The notes under the pieces: model-generated
What the model saw: only the letters and a program-made list of their open reading frames with translations
What the model was told of the DNA's origin: nothing
The model's database searches: none
In this document: positions 50,080-61,649 of the stretch, one piece after another
Position numbering within the stretch: position 1 is the first letter of the stretch
Layout of the letters: each line of letters starts with the position of its first letter
Origin: Raphanus sativus
Lineage: Eukaryota; Streptophyta; Magnoliopsida; Brassicales; Brassicaceae
Length of the DNA stretch: 64,000 bases
Assembly (NCBI RefSeq): GCF_000801105.2
Contig: NC_079514.1
Span: 5,518,001-5,582,000 of the forward strand
Direction of reading: 5' to 3'
Translations under genes and position numbers: made by a program

Positions 50080-51272
50080 TTACACATAGTTTTCAACTTT
50101 TCATTCCATGAAATGGAGACTGAAATGTATAAATGAAAGTTCATTTTTTTTTGCTCTTGTGAAATTATAAGATAAAGTTTTAAATGGGGGTAATAGTTAT
50201 CAAAATTGTAAATTCCATTTTATTTTCCTTTTTACTGTGTCCTAATGCAACACTCTATTGCATTGCTAGAGGGATAACATAAGCTTTTTACATGGAAATT
50301 GAATTTCTTTCTTCTTAAAGTAACATTTTCAAAATGATATATTTAGATCATTGTTTAAAGTAATTTTGAAATTAGTCTCATATGAAAATGAGGTACGTGT
50401 GGACACAGCTTGACGTTGACTGTGAATTCTAATAAGTTCCTTTTGTTTTAAGCAAAACTTGTCATTTAATAGGGTTTATTAATGGGATAGTACACAAAGA
50501 CCCAAACTTGTGTAAAAGAAAAGGACAAATTTTGAAAATCTAATAATATGTTTTTGAAGGCATAAGTTTTGTTCAAAGGGTTTTGGGTTTTGGACCAAAG
50601 CTACTTTTGGGAGTACAAAGATACATTTATTTGGGGAGATGTTGGTTGAAGATTTTCAAAGGTAGTAAATGAAAATTTAACTTAATATAGCGAAAAACTT
50701 GATTCATAGACACATGTAATCAAATATGTTATGACATTTACTTATGCACTATCTTTATATTATATATATATATATATATATATAAAATATTTGATGATGT
50801 TTTTATTCATTTACTTTGGCCTGACATGATCCCCATGACTAGATGCAGTTATATTCTTCTTCTTCTTCTTCTTCTATCCATCAATAATATGTTCAAAATG
50901 ATTTTGAGTTCATTCAAATATATTTCATATATTAAACTTTGCTCTGACAAGATTCTTATAAAATAGTTTCGATTTGACATATACAAGAAAAGTAAATTAT
51001 TCGAAAATTCTCTCATTTTGATCGTTTCCCAATAACACTGCAAATAACAAGAATCTTTTCTCATTCATGTGACAATAATTTGATCTGCTCATACCTTTGG
51101 TTCATACTGGGTAGCCGTATTTTTCTTCTATTTTAAAAACCAATGAGACAAGAAAAACAGAGCTCTTTCACATACTGGAGCAGACCTGAAAAATGTAAGA
51201 CGACAATGTAAAATGTTTCAGGTTAAAAGCATAGAGACAAAAGCAAGCAGCTCAGAGCTTGTCACGTGGATT
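50080..51272. other. intergenic, nothing recognised
   Basis: AT-rich sequence with a (TA)n tract at 50758-50784 and a (TTC)n tract at 50855-50874. No gene or bounded repeat was recognised. Confidence 0.4.
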
Positions 51273-51389
51273 TTATTGCAACAATGCTTCTTCCTCTTTC
51301 TTCATGGTCTCCATCCCCAGCTGTCTTCTGGCATATACAGTTCCTAAAAAGCCGAGAATGTTGTGTGTAGGCCGAAAGGCCGTGTTCAT
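51273..51389 (-). other. possible 38-codon terminal exon of an unknown gene
   Basis: After a good splice acceptor (CTTCTGCAG, top-strand 51390-51398) the minus strand reads MNTAFRPTHNILGFLGTVYA, then a charged tail ending KKEEEALLQ and TAA. The composition looks like real protein: a short hydrophobic segment followed by an acidic/basic C-terminus. I do not recognise it, and no upstream exons could be joined with confidence. It could be the last exon of a small gene, a remnant, or chance. Confidence 0.3.
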
Positions 51390-51645
51390 CTGCAGAAGAT
51401 GCTTCTGCTAATGTCTTTACAAGATTCCCTTTAACACAAACGGAGAGATAGTTTAAAAAAAAAAAAAACACACACAACAAGAGATGTTACTGGACAGTGG
51501 CGGCAGTACATGATCCAACAGTAAAAAATGGACTTCAATCAATCTTCTAGAAGCTTAACATTGCATGTTTTTTTTCTCAAATAAACTTGCACGATCTAAA
51601 AAACAACTTGCACAATCTAACAAGTAATAGCTAATCCACATTAGA

Positions 51646-51826
51646 TAAGATACAAGGTGACGGACTAGTGATTTTGAGAGAGTTTTGGTTTCAATACGGA
51701 CCCGGTTTAATCATGTGCAGCTATCCGAACTAGCGTCAAATCGAAAGAATACGTAGAGTACCGTGGACCAGATTAGAACTAATCGGTTGAGTTTGGTCGT
51801 CGCCGGATCCCACGGTCATTAAAAGA
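51646..51826. mobile_element. SINE-like insertion with 24-bp target duplication
   Basis: A 181-bp insert is flanked by a perfect 24-bp direct repeat (51622-51645 and 51827-51850; it contains AATAGCTAATCCACATTAGA). The insert has no coding frame and ends TCATTAAAAGAA on the plus strand. A long perfect target duplication and this size are what a recent SINE insertion gives. I could not place clear RNA polymerase III A and B boxes, so family and strand remain open. Confidence 0.7.
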
Positions 51827-52061
51827 AAGTAATAGCTAATCCACATTAGAGAAATATACGAAGAAGAAAAAAATATTGTTTTCATTATGTCACAGGTATT
51901 AAAGCCAACACATCTTTAAATGGGCCGGATTGGGCCTGACCCGGCCAAAAATTGCGTGTATGCTTTTTTCTCTCTCTCTGTGATCTCCCTCCCACCCCCA
52001 CCCTTACTTCGGAGATTCGCCATTACTTCTTACGCTGAAACTCTCAGGAAAGCAAATAAAA

Positions 52062-53815
52062 ATGAATACGATCACAACTCCCAAAGAAACTCTACATCTT
52101 AAATCAAAACTTCGTCTTCTACCACCACGAGCTCTACATCGAAGTCAACGTGTTCAACTTCTCCCGCTCAACACCTTCTCCAACTCTTCTCTGATTTCTC
52201 CAGCTCGCATTGTCTCACTTTCTCAAGGTCTTGATTCAACTTTCTTAATCGTCTCTGGCTTGTTTAGCTATTGGGTACTTGCAAAGTCCACTCCTTTTTC
52301 CCTCTCTCTCTCTCATCGTGTTCTGCAACTTACAGGTGGGAGATCGATAGACTTGTGGCGTAGATATGCATCCGACAAGTTCTCAGACATGGGTTTGGAT
52401 CCTGGAGCTGGTTCAGACAAGGTGCAACCTTCTGTCTTTAGTTTAGTTTTAATTTGGAACGGTTCTACTTGGAGGTTGTTTAGTTAGATTTATATGTTTT
52501 GTTCAGACAAGTTTCGGTTACTTTCTATCCTCAGATATTTAATGAGACGACGGCTTCTTCTTCTTCTTCTATAGTGGAAACATTAAAGAAAGCAAACTCA
52601 ATCCTTCCTCATGTAGTCTTGGCGAGTACTCTCTTAGCTCTTCTCTACCCTCCTTCTTTCACTTGGTTCACCTCCAGGTACTTCGTACCTGCTTTAGGCT
52701 TCTTGATGTTTGCGGTTGGTATCAACTCAAACGAGAAAGACTTTCTCGAAGCTTTCAAAAGACCGAAAGCTATACTCCTCGGTTACCTTGGACAGTATCT
52801 CATCAAGCCTCTCCTTGGTTTCATCTTTGGCTTAGCTGCTGTCTCTCTTTTCCACCTCCCTACTCCTATAGGTGCTGGAATCATGTTGGTCTCGTGTGTT
52901 AGTGGAGCTCAGTTATCAAACTACGCCACTTTCTTGACTGATCCAGCATTGGCACCTCTTAGCATCGTCATGACTTCTCTATCTACCGCTACCGCGGTCC
53001 TTGTCACGCCGATGCTATCGCTCTTGCTTATAGGGAAGAAGCTGCCCGTTGATGTGAAAGGAATGATATCCAGCATTCTCCAGGTCGTGATCGCGCCTAT
53101 TGCTGCAGGGTTGCTACTAAACAAGTGAGTAGAATATAGAAAAGAGATTTGATATAAGCACACAAGTTGTTTGTTACTCAACGTTTAAACATTTTTTATG
53201 TCTTCTTCTTCAGGTTGTTCCCAAAACTATCCAATGCAATCAGACCGTTTCTCCCAGTTCTATCGGTTCTTGACACGGCATGCTGCGTTGGAGCGCCACT
53301 GGCGTTGAACATAAACTCGGTTGTGTCTCCGTTTGGAGCAACGATATTGTTGCTAGTAACGATGTTTCATCTCTCGGCTTTCCTCTCTGGATACTTCGTT
53401 ACCGGTTCAGTCTTTAGAAACGCTCCAGACGCTAAAGCCTTGCAGAGAACATTGTCCTATGAAACTGGTAACCACAAGTTAAACCAACTCTTCTGGTTTT
53501 TCTTTAATGATTTGGTTTTTTTAAAGCTTTTGTTTGTTGTTGTTAATAATATTCACAGGAATGCAGAGTAGTCTTTTGGCACTAGCGCTTGCGACAAAGT
53601 TCTTTCAAGATCCTCTTGTTGGGATCCCTCCTGCAATATCTGTAAGCTCCAAGACAGAAATAGCTTTTTAGACATTGTAGAAATCTTCTCTTTTTGAATA
53701 TAATAGAGGTCATTGTTTTTTGTGTGTGTGTGTGTGTTTGCAGACGGTGGTAATGTCATTGATGGGGTTCACACTCGTTATGATATGGTCTAACGAAAAA
53801 GAGCAAAGAATTTAA
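52062..53815 (+). CDS. BASS6: plastid bile acid:sodium symporter-like transporter BASS6
   Basis: Exons 52062-52227, about 52336-52410, about 52512-53124, 53214-53467, 53559-53641 and 53744-53815 give a 420-residue protein. BASS6 exports glycolate from chloroplasts in photorespiration. A basic, serine-rich transit peptide (LRLLPPRALHRSQRVQLLPL) precedes the SBF domain with about nine membrane helices, including FVPALGFLMFAVGINSNEKD, GAGIMLVSCVSGAQLSNYA and FLTDPALAPLSIVMTSLST. All junctions are standard except intron 2. There, the strong-looking sites (AAG/GTGCAA with TTCAG/ACAAG) give a frameshift; only a weaker pair (CTG/GTTCAG and ACAAG/TTTCGG) keeps the frame. The identity follows the protein sequence and synteny with At4g22840. 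Confidence 0.88.
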
Positions 53816-54760
53816 ACAATATGAAATTCTTATATTTATGTACGAAATTTTGTAACATTATAAGAAATCGATTCCACCATAAAGGATGGTTTGATTATAA
53901 ACCCGGTTTAATATTAAACTAGAACTTCAAATTTGTGAAAGAAGGAAAAAGTCCTTTTAGCCATATGATTGATTACTGTAGACTTTTCTGATTATTTTAA
54001 ACTTCAACAAATATGTAAATTATAATATAAATATTATATTTGTTTAGACTATTTTAAGAGAATTTAGGTAATACCATAATGCAGAAAGAAGAATAATAAA
54101 GATACAACGAACAGAACCTTCATTCCAATCAGCCGCCCAATGACAAATCAGGAGCGTCAAAATAGATGGGCTTCAAAATCGGACGGCTAAGATTCCTAAG
54201 GTGTACGAGAAGGCGTAATGTACAAGAATATTACACCGGCCGCATAACCTAAAAGGTAAGTAAAATCCACGCGTGACTCATCGTATATTTATAATACAAA
54301 GACAGATGTATGTTCTCAATAGTTACGTGTTCCGTTTCATTTCTCTTATTCTTTCTTGGTAACGAAAGCCGAAAGGTTTGGTTTCTCAGATTCTCATCTA
54401 TTAAACACAAATAATAATACATCTTATTCCGATTAAGAGTTTTAATTCCGATAGATCAGATTCGTTTCCTGAATCTGTTTCATAAAATTCTTTGAGAAGA
54501 AGAAATCTCCGGTTCCAACAGGTTAGATTCTATCGTCTTTGGTTGGCTCATGGTTTTATTTTGATTGTCTTGTCGGATCTGTAACTGAACCTTGTTTTGT
54601 CGGATCTACTCGTAGTCGATGAGTTATTTTTTTTTGTTGTAATTGTGAGAATTTTATTCGGTCTGTTTCGAAAATGATTTGGATATTAAAAAAATTGGTC
54701 GAATCAGTGATTTTGAATTTTTGAATTTAAAATTTGTGTTTTTTTTGGCAAACAGGAAGA
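53816..54760 (+). promoter_or_regulatory. SAP9 upstream region with a 5'UTR intron
   Basis: Contains the BASS6 3' untranslated region and the SAP9 promoter and leader. A leader intron is likely from about 54521 (CCAACAG/GTTAGATTC) to about 54755 (TTTGGCAAACAG). Introns in the leader are common in A20/AN1 genes. No specific factor-binding site was assigned. Confidence 0.45.
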
Positions 54761-55276
54761 ATGGGTTCTGAACAGAATGATAGCACGAGCTTCACACAAT
54801 CATCAGAGCCGAAGCTGTGTGCAAACGGATGTGGTTTCTTCGGTTCACCTTCAAACATGGATCTGTGTTCGAAATGCTACCGAGACATATGCGCAGAGGA
54901 AGCTCAAACAGCTGTTGCAAAAGCTGCTGTTGAGAAATCTTTCAAGCCTCCTCCTACCCTCTTCATAGCCGAGCCGGATGTGGCAGATAAGGCAGTTGCT
55001 ACCGCTGCTGTTCTTGTGGTGGCCGAGCCATCTTCTTCTGCTGCAGTTCCTGAACAGAACGAACCGTCCAAACCACCTGCGAGGCCTAACCGGTGTCTAT
55101 GTTGCAATAAGAAGGTTGGGATATTTGGTTTCAAGTGCAAATGCGGGAGCACTTTCTGTGGCGAACACCGGTACCCTGAGAGACATGATTGCAGCTTTGA
55201 TTTCAAAGAAGCTGGGCGTGGTGAGATTGCAAAAGCCAATCCGGTTATTAAAGCTGATAAGCTTCAAAGGTTCTGA
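54761..55276 (+). CDS. SAP9: A20/AN1 zinc finger stress-associated protein
   Basis: An uninterrupted 171-residue frame. I chose the ATG at 54761 (MGSEQNDSTSFTQ) because it follows the leader-intron acceptor; an in-frame ATG 9 codons upstream lies in the intron. The A20 finger is CANGCGFFGSPSNMDLCSKC near residue 20 (C-x3-C-x11-C-x2-C). The AN1 finger lies near residues 110-150 (CLCCNKKVGIFGFKCKCGST, then FCGEHRYPERHDCSFDF) with all cysteines and histidines present. An alanine-rich linker joins them. Such proteins respond to abiotic stress; several have E3 ubiquitin-ligase activity, and the A20 finger binds ubiquitin. The name SAP9 comes from synteny (At4g22820). Confidence 0.93.
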   Translation: MGSEQNDSTSFTQSSEPKLCANGCGFFGSPSNMDLCSKCYRDICAEEAQTAVAKAAVEKSFKPPPTLFIAEPDVADKAVATAAVLVVAEPSSSAAVPEQNEPSKPPARPNRCLCCNKKVGIFGFKCKCGSTFCGEHRYPERHDCSFDFKEAGRGEIAKANPVIKADKLQRF

Positions 55277-58200
55277 AGATTTGTATTGTTGGAAAGGCCT
55301 CTATGGTGTCTGGTCTCTTTTCTTTGTAACTCAAATTGTACTTGAATGGAATTGGGTTTCTAGAGGAATGTTTCCAAAGGGGGTAAGATGATAAATTTGG
55401 TTTTATAATAAAAGTGGATCTATCAAGTTTGGTTTCTCTCTGTCTCAGTCGTCTCTGATGTTTGAATTTGTTTGTTTAAAAAGCTAGTGGTCAGACCATT
55501 CTGTTTCATGCTCTATTTAGGTACGGATTATAATCTATCAAAGCTTTTTCTGGCCTGGGGATTTATTTAAAAACTTTGGTCAAGTTGGAGAGAAATCACA
55601 TGAAATAGTCGTGTTCAAACAAACAAGTAATGCATTGACAAAACAACTATAAATAAACAATTTTATTTAAGAAAAAAAGTGATAGATAATGACATGTTAA
55701 TATAGTAAGATTGCAATCTTATCTATAACTCTTGTGTTTTTTTTGTCATATGGAATTTTGTTTGATAAAGGATCAGAATAATAAGATATACATGTTCCAA
55801 CTAATGTGATGTGTTGTGTCGGGGATCAGAATGTCAAGTTGTACACCTGTGAATGTTGTTGAGAAACGTCTATATTATCATCATATTTATTAGCAATTGT
55901 GATGCAAATTGCTTCAATCATGGACTTGAGGTCGTCAGCAATTTTATTCTTATTTTTCTCATTTTTTTCCCGGATGGTTACGAGACGTCAGACGTGCCAC
56001 GTGAAATATGTATTCATCATTTTTTTGTTGGATATGGTTTCGTAAAATTGACATAAGAATTCAAGTTAAACTTATTGGACTAAAATGCTCATTCGGCCCA
56101 TACTATCCTACAACTTTCTGGCTAAATAGATATTTATAGGCCTTATCTAAAAGCCCACATGTATATGCTAGATGTCTTTTTCACTGCATCAAGAAATCAT
56201 TACCTAAAATTTTCTGTCAGTGACCAGTTCTTGGTACAGTTGGATGAAACATTTGTCTTAACCTCTAAATTTGTAAAAATGATTAGACATAAGTTGTAAT
56301 GCCCTTTAATCATAAGGTGCTCTTATAGTTCTATATACATTTTACTGTATTCGCAATTACCACACTAGATCAAACGTTCCATCTACAAGTTTTTGTTTGA
56401 CTACAAAAGTAAGGTATATTTCGATATATTAAACAACAAAAACACATTCATAGCAGGTTCTTAGGAGATGAAGTGGTTCATGAAAATGATATGCATAATA
56501 TTAAACATATATATGTTTAACTACTACATAGCTCATACCTTAAGAAAATGTATATAACCTTGCCACCCCGGCAATGTCGTTATAAAAACTTATCTACTAC
56601 CCTTTTCTGCGAAAGCATTATATTTCCATGATTCCATCTATATGTTCTATAACTTCGTTAGTCCTCTTTTCACAATGAACATCTTACCTTTTTTAGAAAG
56701 GGCTTTAATCATATTCTTGCTTGTTAGTCTTTTATGTTCTTTTATTATGTACAATTACACTATATACACATGACTATATTATGCATAGCTAACATTTTAT
56801 GCATAAACAACATGAGTCTGTAGCTGGTAGTCCCGAAAGAACATGGTATTCACCAGCAAGCGCACGTGTGAGGCAGCAGTCGAACAAATGTATTGTCTCC
56901 TTATCCACATATATATGTATATATATATATATAGTATGTGCGTGTAGATACATACTCTATATGTAAATATATACACACATTTGATGCTCATCTGTATAAG
57001 TTTCTGTATGAAGAGAGAACATGCACATAAAGCTCCCATACCTCTTAACTTTTCTCGTAAATTGTTAACACCCGTTTAAGCCGCCGGTATTGCAGCTTTT
57101 TCTTATATATAAAAATTGATGTATATAAAATATTATATATGAACAATATGTTTATTTATACAAATGAATACTAAGTATATAGTTGACAAAAAAAAGAATA
57201 CTAATATACAGTATAATGTTTATGTGCATCATCCTCATTACATATAAATGCGATTTTGTTTCATCATCAACCAAAGTTTTACTCCGACAGACGACATGTG
57301 TATAGCACATCCATTATTATGTTATGATGACTAATTAAGGGTGATTGTGATCCAAATAGACTTGCTGATTGAAATTCAAATATCCATAATGATTAAAAGA
57401 CGAGATGGAAACCTCTCACTACAAAATGTTTTTACTTATAAAAATACTTAGTCCTTTCATCATACCAATTAATAATTATCAAAATGATAAACAAGCCCAT
57501 TTGGCTCCTCGCGGAGTGCCTTTCAAAGATCATATCATATCTGATTTGGGAAGTGACTTTCCAGTTAATCTAAGCACTTATGTTTGGACCTAAACAAAAA
57601 AAAAAACATAAGTGCCATTCTAGTTTAGGAAACGTCCTTGAACTTTTTTGTTGCTTAGGTCAATAGAAACCGTTTAATACAGTACATTCGACGCGTTATG
57701 CTGTATATATCAGTTGACGTAGACCACAGTATCAGTCTGAGTTACACAGCATATGTATATAGTTGTGGTGTAAATTAAAATGCATATACTTACTATACTA
57801 ATTATGTAGTTAACTCTAAGACTGAGAAGTTTATGTGGAAGCCTGTAAAAGCATAAACCATTTCTCCCTATCGGAAACTCAAGTTCAAAAGCAATAACGA
57901 TTACTAACAACCATGTTCTATGTATCCAAATAGATCCATATTAAGAATATGTTACGAACTATAAAAATTGTCGAGAAACACCATAAAATGTTGATAAGAA
58001 AAAAACCATACTTAGAGCCAACAACACAAAGTAAATTTAAACTACCAATGGAAATTCATCAAATAAAAAGCAAGAAACAAATAAAAATGTTATTCAAATC
58101 AACATAGAAAATCTACTAACTAAAACGAACCAAAAAGAGAAAAAAAAAAAAAAAAAAACCTGATTCGTCTGATACATGTCGAAAATATAGTGAAACTCGA

Positions 58201-58312
58201 TCGTCCTCGACTAAGTTCATAGTCTTATTCGTTCATAAACTCGTGATTCTGCGGTTAGCTAGCTATAAATATACATATAGCTAGCCTACGATGGTGAGAG
58301 ATGTGTATATGA
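55277..58312. other. 3-kb gene-free spacer
   Basis: Starts with the SAP9 3' untranslated region and ends with that of AHL24. Between them the sequence is AT-rich with short frames only. TA-rich simple sequence lies at about 56908-56932. A poly(A) run lies at 58139-58158. No gene or bounded repeat was recognised. Confidence 0.4.
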
Positions 58313-59287
58313 TCAAAACGATGGTCGTCCCGTTGACCAGTAAGGCTGATTATCATGCTGAGGTAACCCTTGATGAGCTGAACCACCAAGAAGGTTAGGT
58401 GGTAAGCCTTGATGAGCCGACATAGCTTGTTGCTGATGTGGCAGTTGTCCTCCCATCATCGGGGGAGACTCCATCGATCCTCCTCCTCCTCCTCCACCTC
58501 CGTGAACCGGGGTTTGCATCTCATCTTCCTCTAACGGAAGCCTCTCGTACGCCGCATTGCTAAAAGAAGCTGCCATAACCACAACAGGTCCAGCACATAG
58601 CAAAGGACCCACCACGCTTCCTCCAACGACCTGTCCTTGTCCTCCAGCGAGGTAAACGCTTAACCCGGTGGCGTTAGGAGGAGCCGGAGGGGGTAAAAAA
58701 GAGCCTGAGAGAGAGAGAATCTCGAACCTTCCGTGGAGGCTAACGACCGAGCCAGGAGATGGGGATCCAGGCTGACGTATGGTGACGTTCGTGACGTTTC
58801 CAGTACCGCTCATAACGCAAACGCCGCGCTGGCGCCTGCGTGCGAAAGTGGCCACGCTGTCGACTAGATCGCAGCCGTCACCAATCTCCATCACGTGGGT
58901 TCGAAGCGCGTTTGCGCTGTCCCTCGTGATGATAATCGGTGGTTTTGGTTTGTTCTTGGATCCAGCTGGTCTTCCTCTTGGTCTTCTTGTCATCTGGTCT
59001 CCTCCTGAGCCGCCCCCTCCACCGCTTCCTCCTTCTCCTAGGTTTGTGTCTTTACCTTCGCTGCCACTGTTGTTAGCCATGTTGTCTATGTTATCGCTTG
59101 TCTCTTCACGATCCATCTTGATTTGTCTGTTTAATCCTCCTCCTGGTTGATCATCTTGATCGGTTTGGTTTCTTTGTTGCTGGTGATGGTGGAGGAAGAA
59201 CTCTTGTTGCTGCTGTTGTTGTTGGAGATGCAACTGAAAGTCTCTTGAGTGGAAAGGAGGAGGGAGTGAGCTTTGTGTTCCGTCCAT
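58313..59287 (-). CDS. AHL24: AT-hook motif nuclear-localized protein, AHL24-like
   Basis: A single-exon 324-residue protein, as expected for clade-A AHL genes. Order: a glutamine/histidine-rich N-terminus (about residues 20-40); a glycine-rich acidic linker; one AT-hook with [17 protein letters not shown] near residue 101; then the PPC/DUF296 domain (about residues 120-245) with [39 protein letters not shown] and [20 protein letters not shown]. The C-terminus is glycine-, glutamine- and histidine-rich. AHL proteins bind AT-rich DNA in the nucleus and restrain growth and flowering as homo- or heterotrimers. The start is the first in-frame ATG after the CT-rich leader. The number 24 is by synteny with SAP9; AHL close relatives are similar. 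Confidence 0.92.
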   Translation of the reverse strand: MDGTQSSLPPPFHSRDFQLHLQQQQQQQEFFLHHHQQQRNQTDQDDQPGGGLNRQIKMDREETSDNIDNMANNSGSEGKDTNLGEGGSGGGGGSGGDQMTRRPRGRPAGSKNKPKPPIIITRDSANALRTHVMEIGDGCDLVDSVATFARRRQRGVCVMSGTGNVTNVTIRQPGSPSPGSVVSLHGRFEILSLSGSFLPPPAPPNATGLSVYLAGGQGQVVGGSVVGPLLCAGPVVVMAASFSNAAYERLPLEEDEMQTPVHGGGGGGGGSMESPPMMGGQLPHQQQAMSAHQGLPPNLLGGSAHQGLPQHDNQPYWSTGRPSF

Positions 59288-59483
59288 GATCTATGATTCG
59301 ATGGTAGGAATTGGATCAAAAGAAAGAAGAGACTGATGGATCTAAGAGCTCAGATCTTTAAGTTGACCTTTTTTTATCTTGTTTTGTTGTCGAAGCTACC
59401 AAGAAGAGAGTAGTAATAATGAACAACTAAATCCAAGCTGGATCTTCCTTCATCTTCGTCTCTTCTTCCTTTTTATTTTGTAG

Positions 59484-59520
<37 letters not shown>

Positions 59521-60180
59521 CCTACTTTTGTTGTATAGCTAGCTTCTCTCTCCTTCTTTTTGAGTTGGATGAAGTGAAATTTGGAAACAGAGAAAGGGGC
59601 TTTTATTTAAGCTAATATTTGAGATGTGTGCGAGCTAGAGTCTACCTTTGGTTTGTGATTCGTAACCTAGGGTTAAATAATTACCTTATTTTTTTTTGTA
59701 ATTTTGTGAATTTTGAATGTGACTTCCTTCCTTCTATGTATGTGTTTTTGGTCCCCACCTCCTCGCTCTATCGTACTAAACCTTAAATGTAACATCATTT
59801 AGTAAGTCATTCTTAGACCAATCAGAATTTTATACAAAAAAATTGATGCATTCTTTGGACTGTAAACCTTGTGATCCCTCGAACTATTATGGAATCACTG
59901 TTTAGATCAGCATGTATAAGGTGGCAGCTAGTGATTGTTGTTTCAGCTATTTATTTCAAAATATCAATACATATATTATAAACATGACGCATTACATGTT
60001 GTATGCAAAAAGAGTCCAATGGTTCGAACTTTTTTTGTTATCAGACAGAAAGCAAAGTTGGCATCTGATAATATAATATAATGGTGATTAATTTGTAATA
60101 ATATACAAATGATTAATTGGCTACATCCTCTATATAATTCCATGTAGCTAAATAATTATTATGGTTATCTGGTAAGCATG
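59288..60180 (-). promoter_or_regulatory. AHL24 upstream region
   Basis: The leader and promoter of AHL24. Apart from the (CT)n tract no specific element was recognised. Confidence 0.35.
59489..59513. repeat. (CT)n microsatellite in the AHL24 leader region
   Basis: About twelve CT units 200 bp upstream of the AHL24 start codon; on the transcribed strand it reads (GA)n, a frequent feature of plant 5' leaders and GAGA-type promoter elements. Confidence 0.85.
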
Positions 60181-60182
60181 TA

Positions 60183-60418
60183 TTCCCTCTGTTTTTTAAA
60201 GATAGATGTTTTAAAAAAATAAATTGTTTCACAAAGATGTATTTTTTATGTTTCCTATACAAAAATTGCAAATTTTAATAAAACTGATTGAATTTATTGA
60301 AAGACTATTGGTTAAAATACATTGGAATTTGATAATTTCTAAAAATGATGTATAGTTAATGTGTTTTCTTAATATGTGTGAAAACACCAAAACATACATC
60401 TTTAAAAAACAGAGGAAG
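60183..60418. mobile_element. Stowaway-type MITE
   Basis: The ends TTCCCTCTGTTTTTTAAAGA and TTTAAAAAACAGAGGAAG are inverted repeats, with TA on both outer sides (60181-60182 and 60419-60420). It is 236 bp long and non-coding. The terminal sequence belongs to the same CTCCCTCYG-type class as the elements at 2574 and 5144. Confidence 0.75.
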
Positions 60419-60420
60419 TA

Positions 60421-61391
60421 TATACCAACAAACAAAACTTACAGCTAGTTTATTCAATGTTAAGTACAAAATAATCAATTGCCTATGGTTATATGTTGGA
60501 ATGCATCTTTAGCATACGATTGATTTGTATTTTTAATATGATGGTGATGACCAATGTCATTGTGCTGATGAATATTATTTTAAACATTAAGATGTCATGA
60601 AAGAAAATAGCCACTTTAGTAATGTTATTTTAGTACTTGACGATCATCGCGGTTATAAGATCTAGCGCTGTGCGTTAAATAGAGCTGGTCTCTATATAAA
60701 ATGTAGTGTCTACACAGTTGATAGTCAAACGATCCATTTGTCAATATCAACTAGATTTAAAGTTGTTTGTTTATAGAAATTTGTGAATACTTTTGTCTTT
60801 TGAGAGTACATAATTTAAGTTTAAGAATACACATGTATATAGATAGAGATTGTGCATAGGAGAGCGTGAAATAACAAGAAGACGCGAAGATGTCGCTGAC
60901 AATTCCAAAACCACGAGAGAAAGAGAAACAGAGAGGCATCGCATGAACTGTTGGGAGAGAGATTAAACGCAAACTTCAATGTCTTAAAGAGATGCTCTTT
61001 GTCGGCTCTCTCATGCTCCACGTGCCCTTCTCCTCCCACTCCTCTCCTTTCTTTTTTACATCGAGACAATTTTGCGATCTATATCAACCAGTAAAAATAA
61101 GTAAGTTTCTGAAAACCAAATCCATGTGTGGTAGGTACCGTACTCGCGTGGATTTGACAACTTAGAGTTTTTTTTCAGAAACGCAAATTCGCAAAAATCT
61201 CGGATACCAATTTTCTATCGAGGGAGGGGGGGGAAGGGATAAAATTCGAATAGTCTAGGTGTGCGTGGGTCACTTTATATCTTGAGTTTCAGCTCAGATT
61301 CTTTAACGTGGACAGGTAAAGCGAAAATTGTGCCAGTAATGTATAACCAAGGTGTATCATGTTGGTATTGATAAGCATGATCACAAAAATA
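60421..61391. other. intergenic, with one non-coding GC-richer island
   Basis: No gene is supported. The island at about 60880-61065 is richer in GC than its surroundings and has an 82-codon minus-strand frame (60821-61069, MSRCKKERRGVGGEGHVEHE at its start) that I do not recognise. A G-box core CCACGTGC lies inside it near 61019. Confidence 0.35.
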
Positions 61392-61393
61392 TA

Positions 61394-61648
61394 CTCTCTC
61401 TCTATATATATATATATATATATCATTTTAAATGGTATTTAGAGAACAAAAATTATTTCAAAATAATTAACGTTTTCGTTGTTAAAAGTTAGAATTTAAT
61501 ATTATTTTTTACCAATTACAAAATATTAATTTTTTTATTAGTTTCACTAATGATACTTTTATGTAACCAAAACAAATTTTATAAAAGTTTGTATTTTTTA
61601 ATTCATGTGTAAAAACCTTAAAAACCATTTAAAGTGATACGGAGGGAA
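61394..61648. mobile_element. Stowaway-type MITE with simple-repeat expansion
   Basis: The right end (CCATTTAAAGTGATACGGAGGGAA, given here as CCATTTAAAGTGATACGG plus AGGGAA) matches, inverted, a left end that begins CTCTCTCTC, is expanded by a (TA)n tract at 61404-61422, and continues ATCATTTTAAATGG. TA flanks both sides (61392-61393, 61649-61650). The left terminal repeat seems altered by slippage. Confidence 0.5.
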
Positions 61649-61649
61649 T

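Noticed and set aside
61000..61060. Possible miR164-like sequence (AGAAGGGCACGTGGAG on the minus strand)
   Set aside because: It differs from miR164 at several positions, and no pairing arm was found in the surrounding 150 bases.
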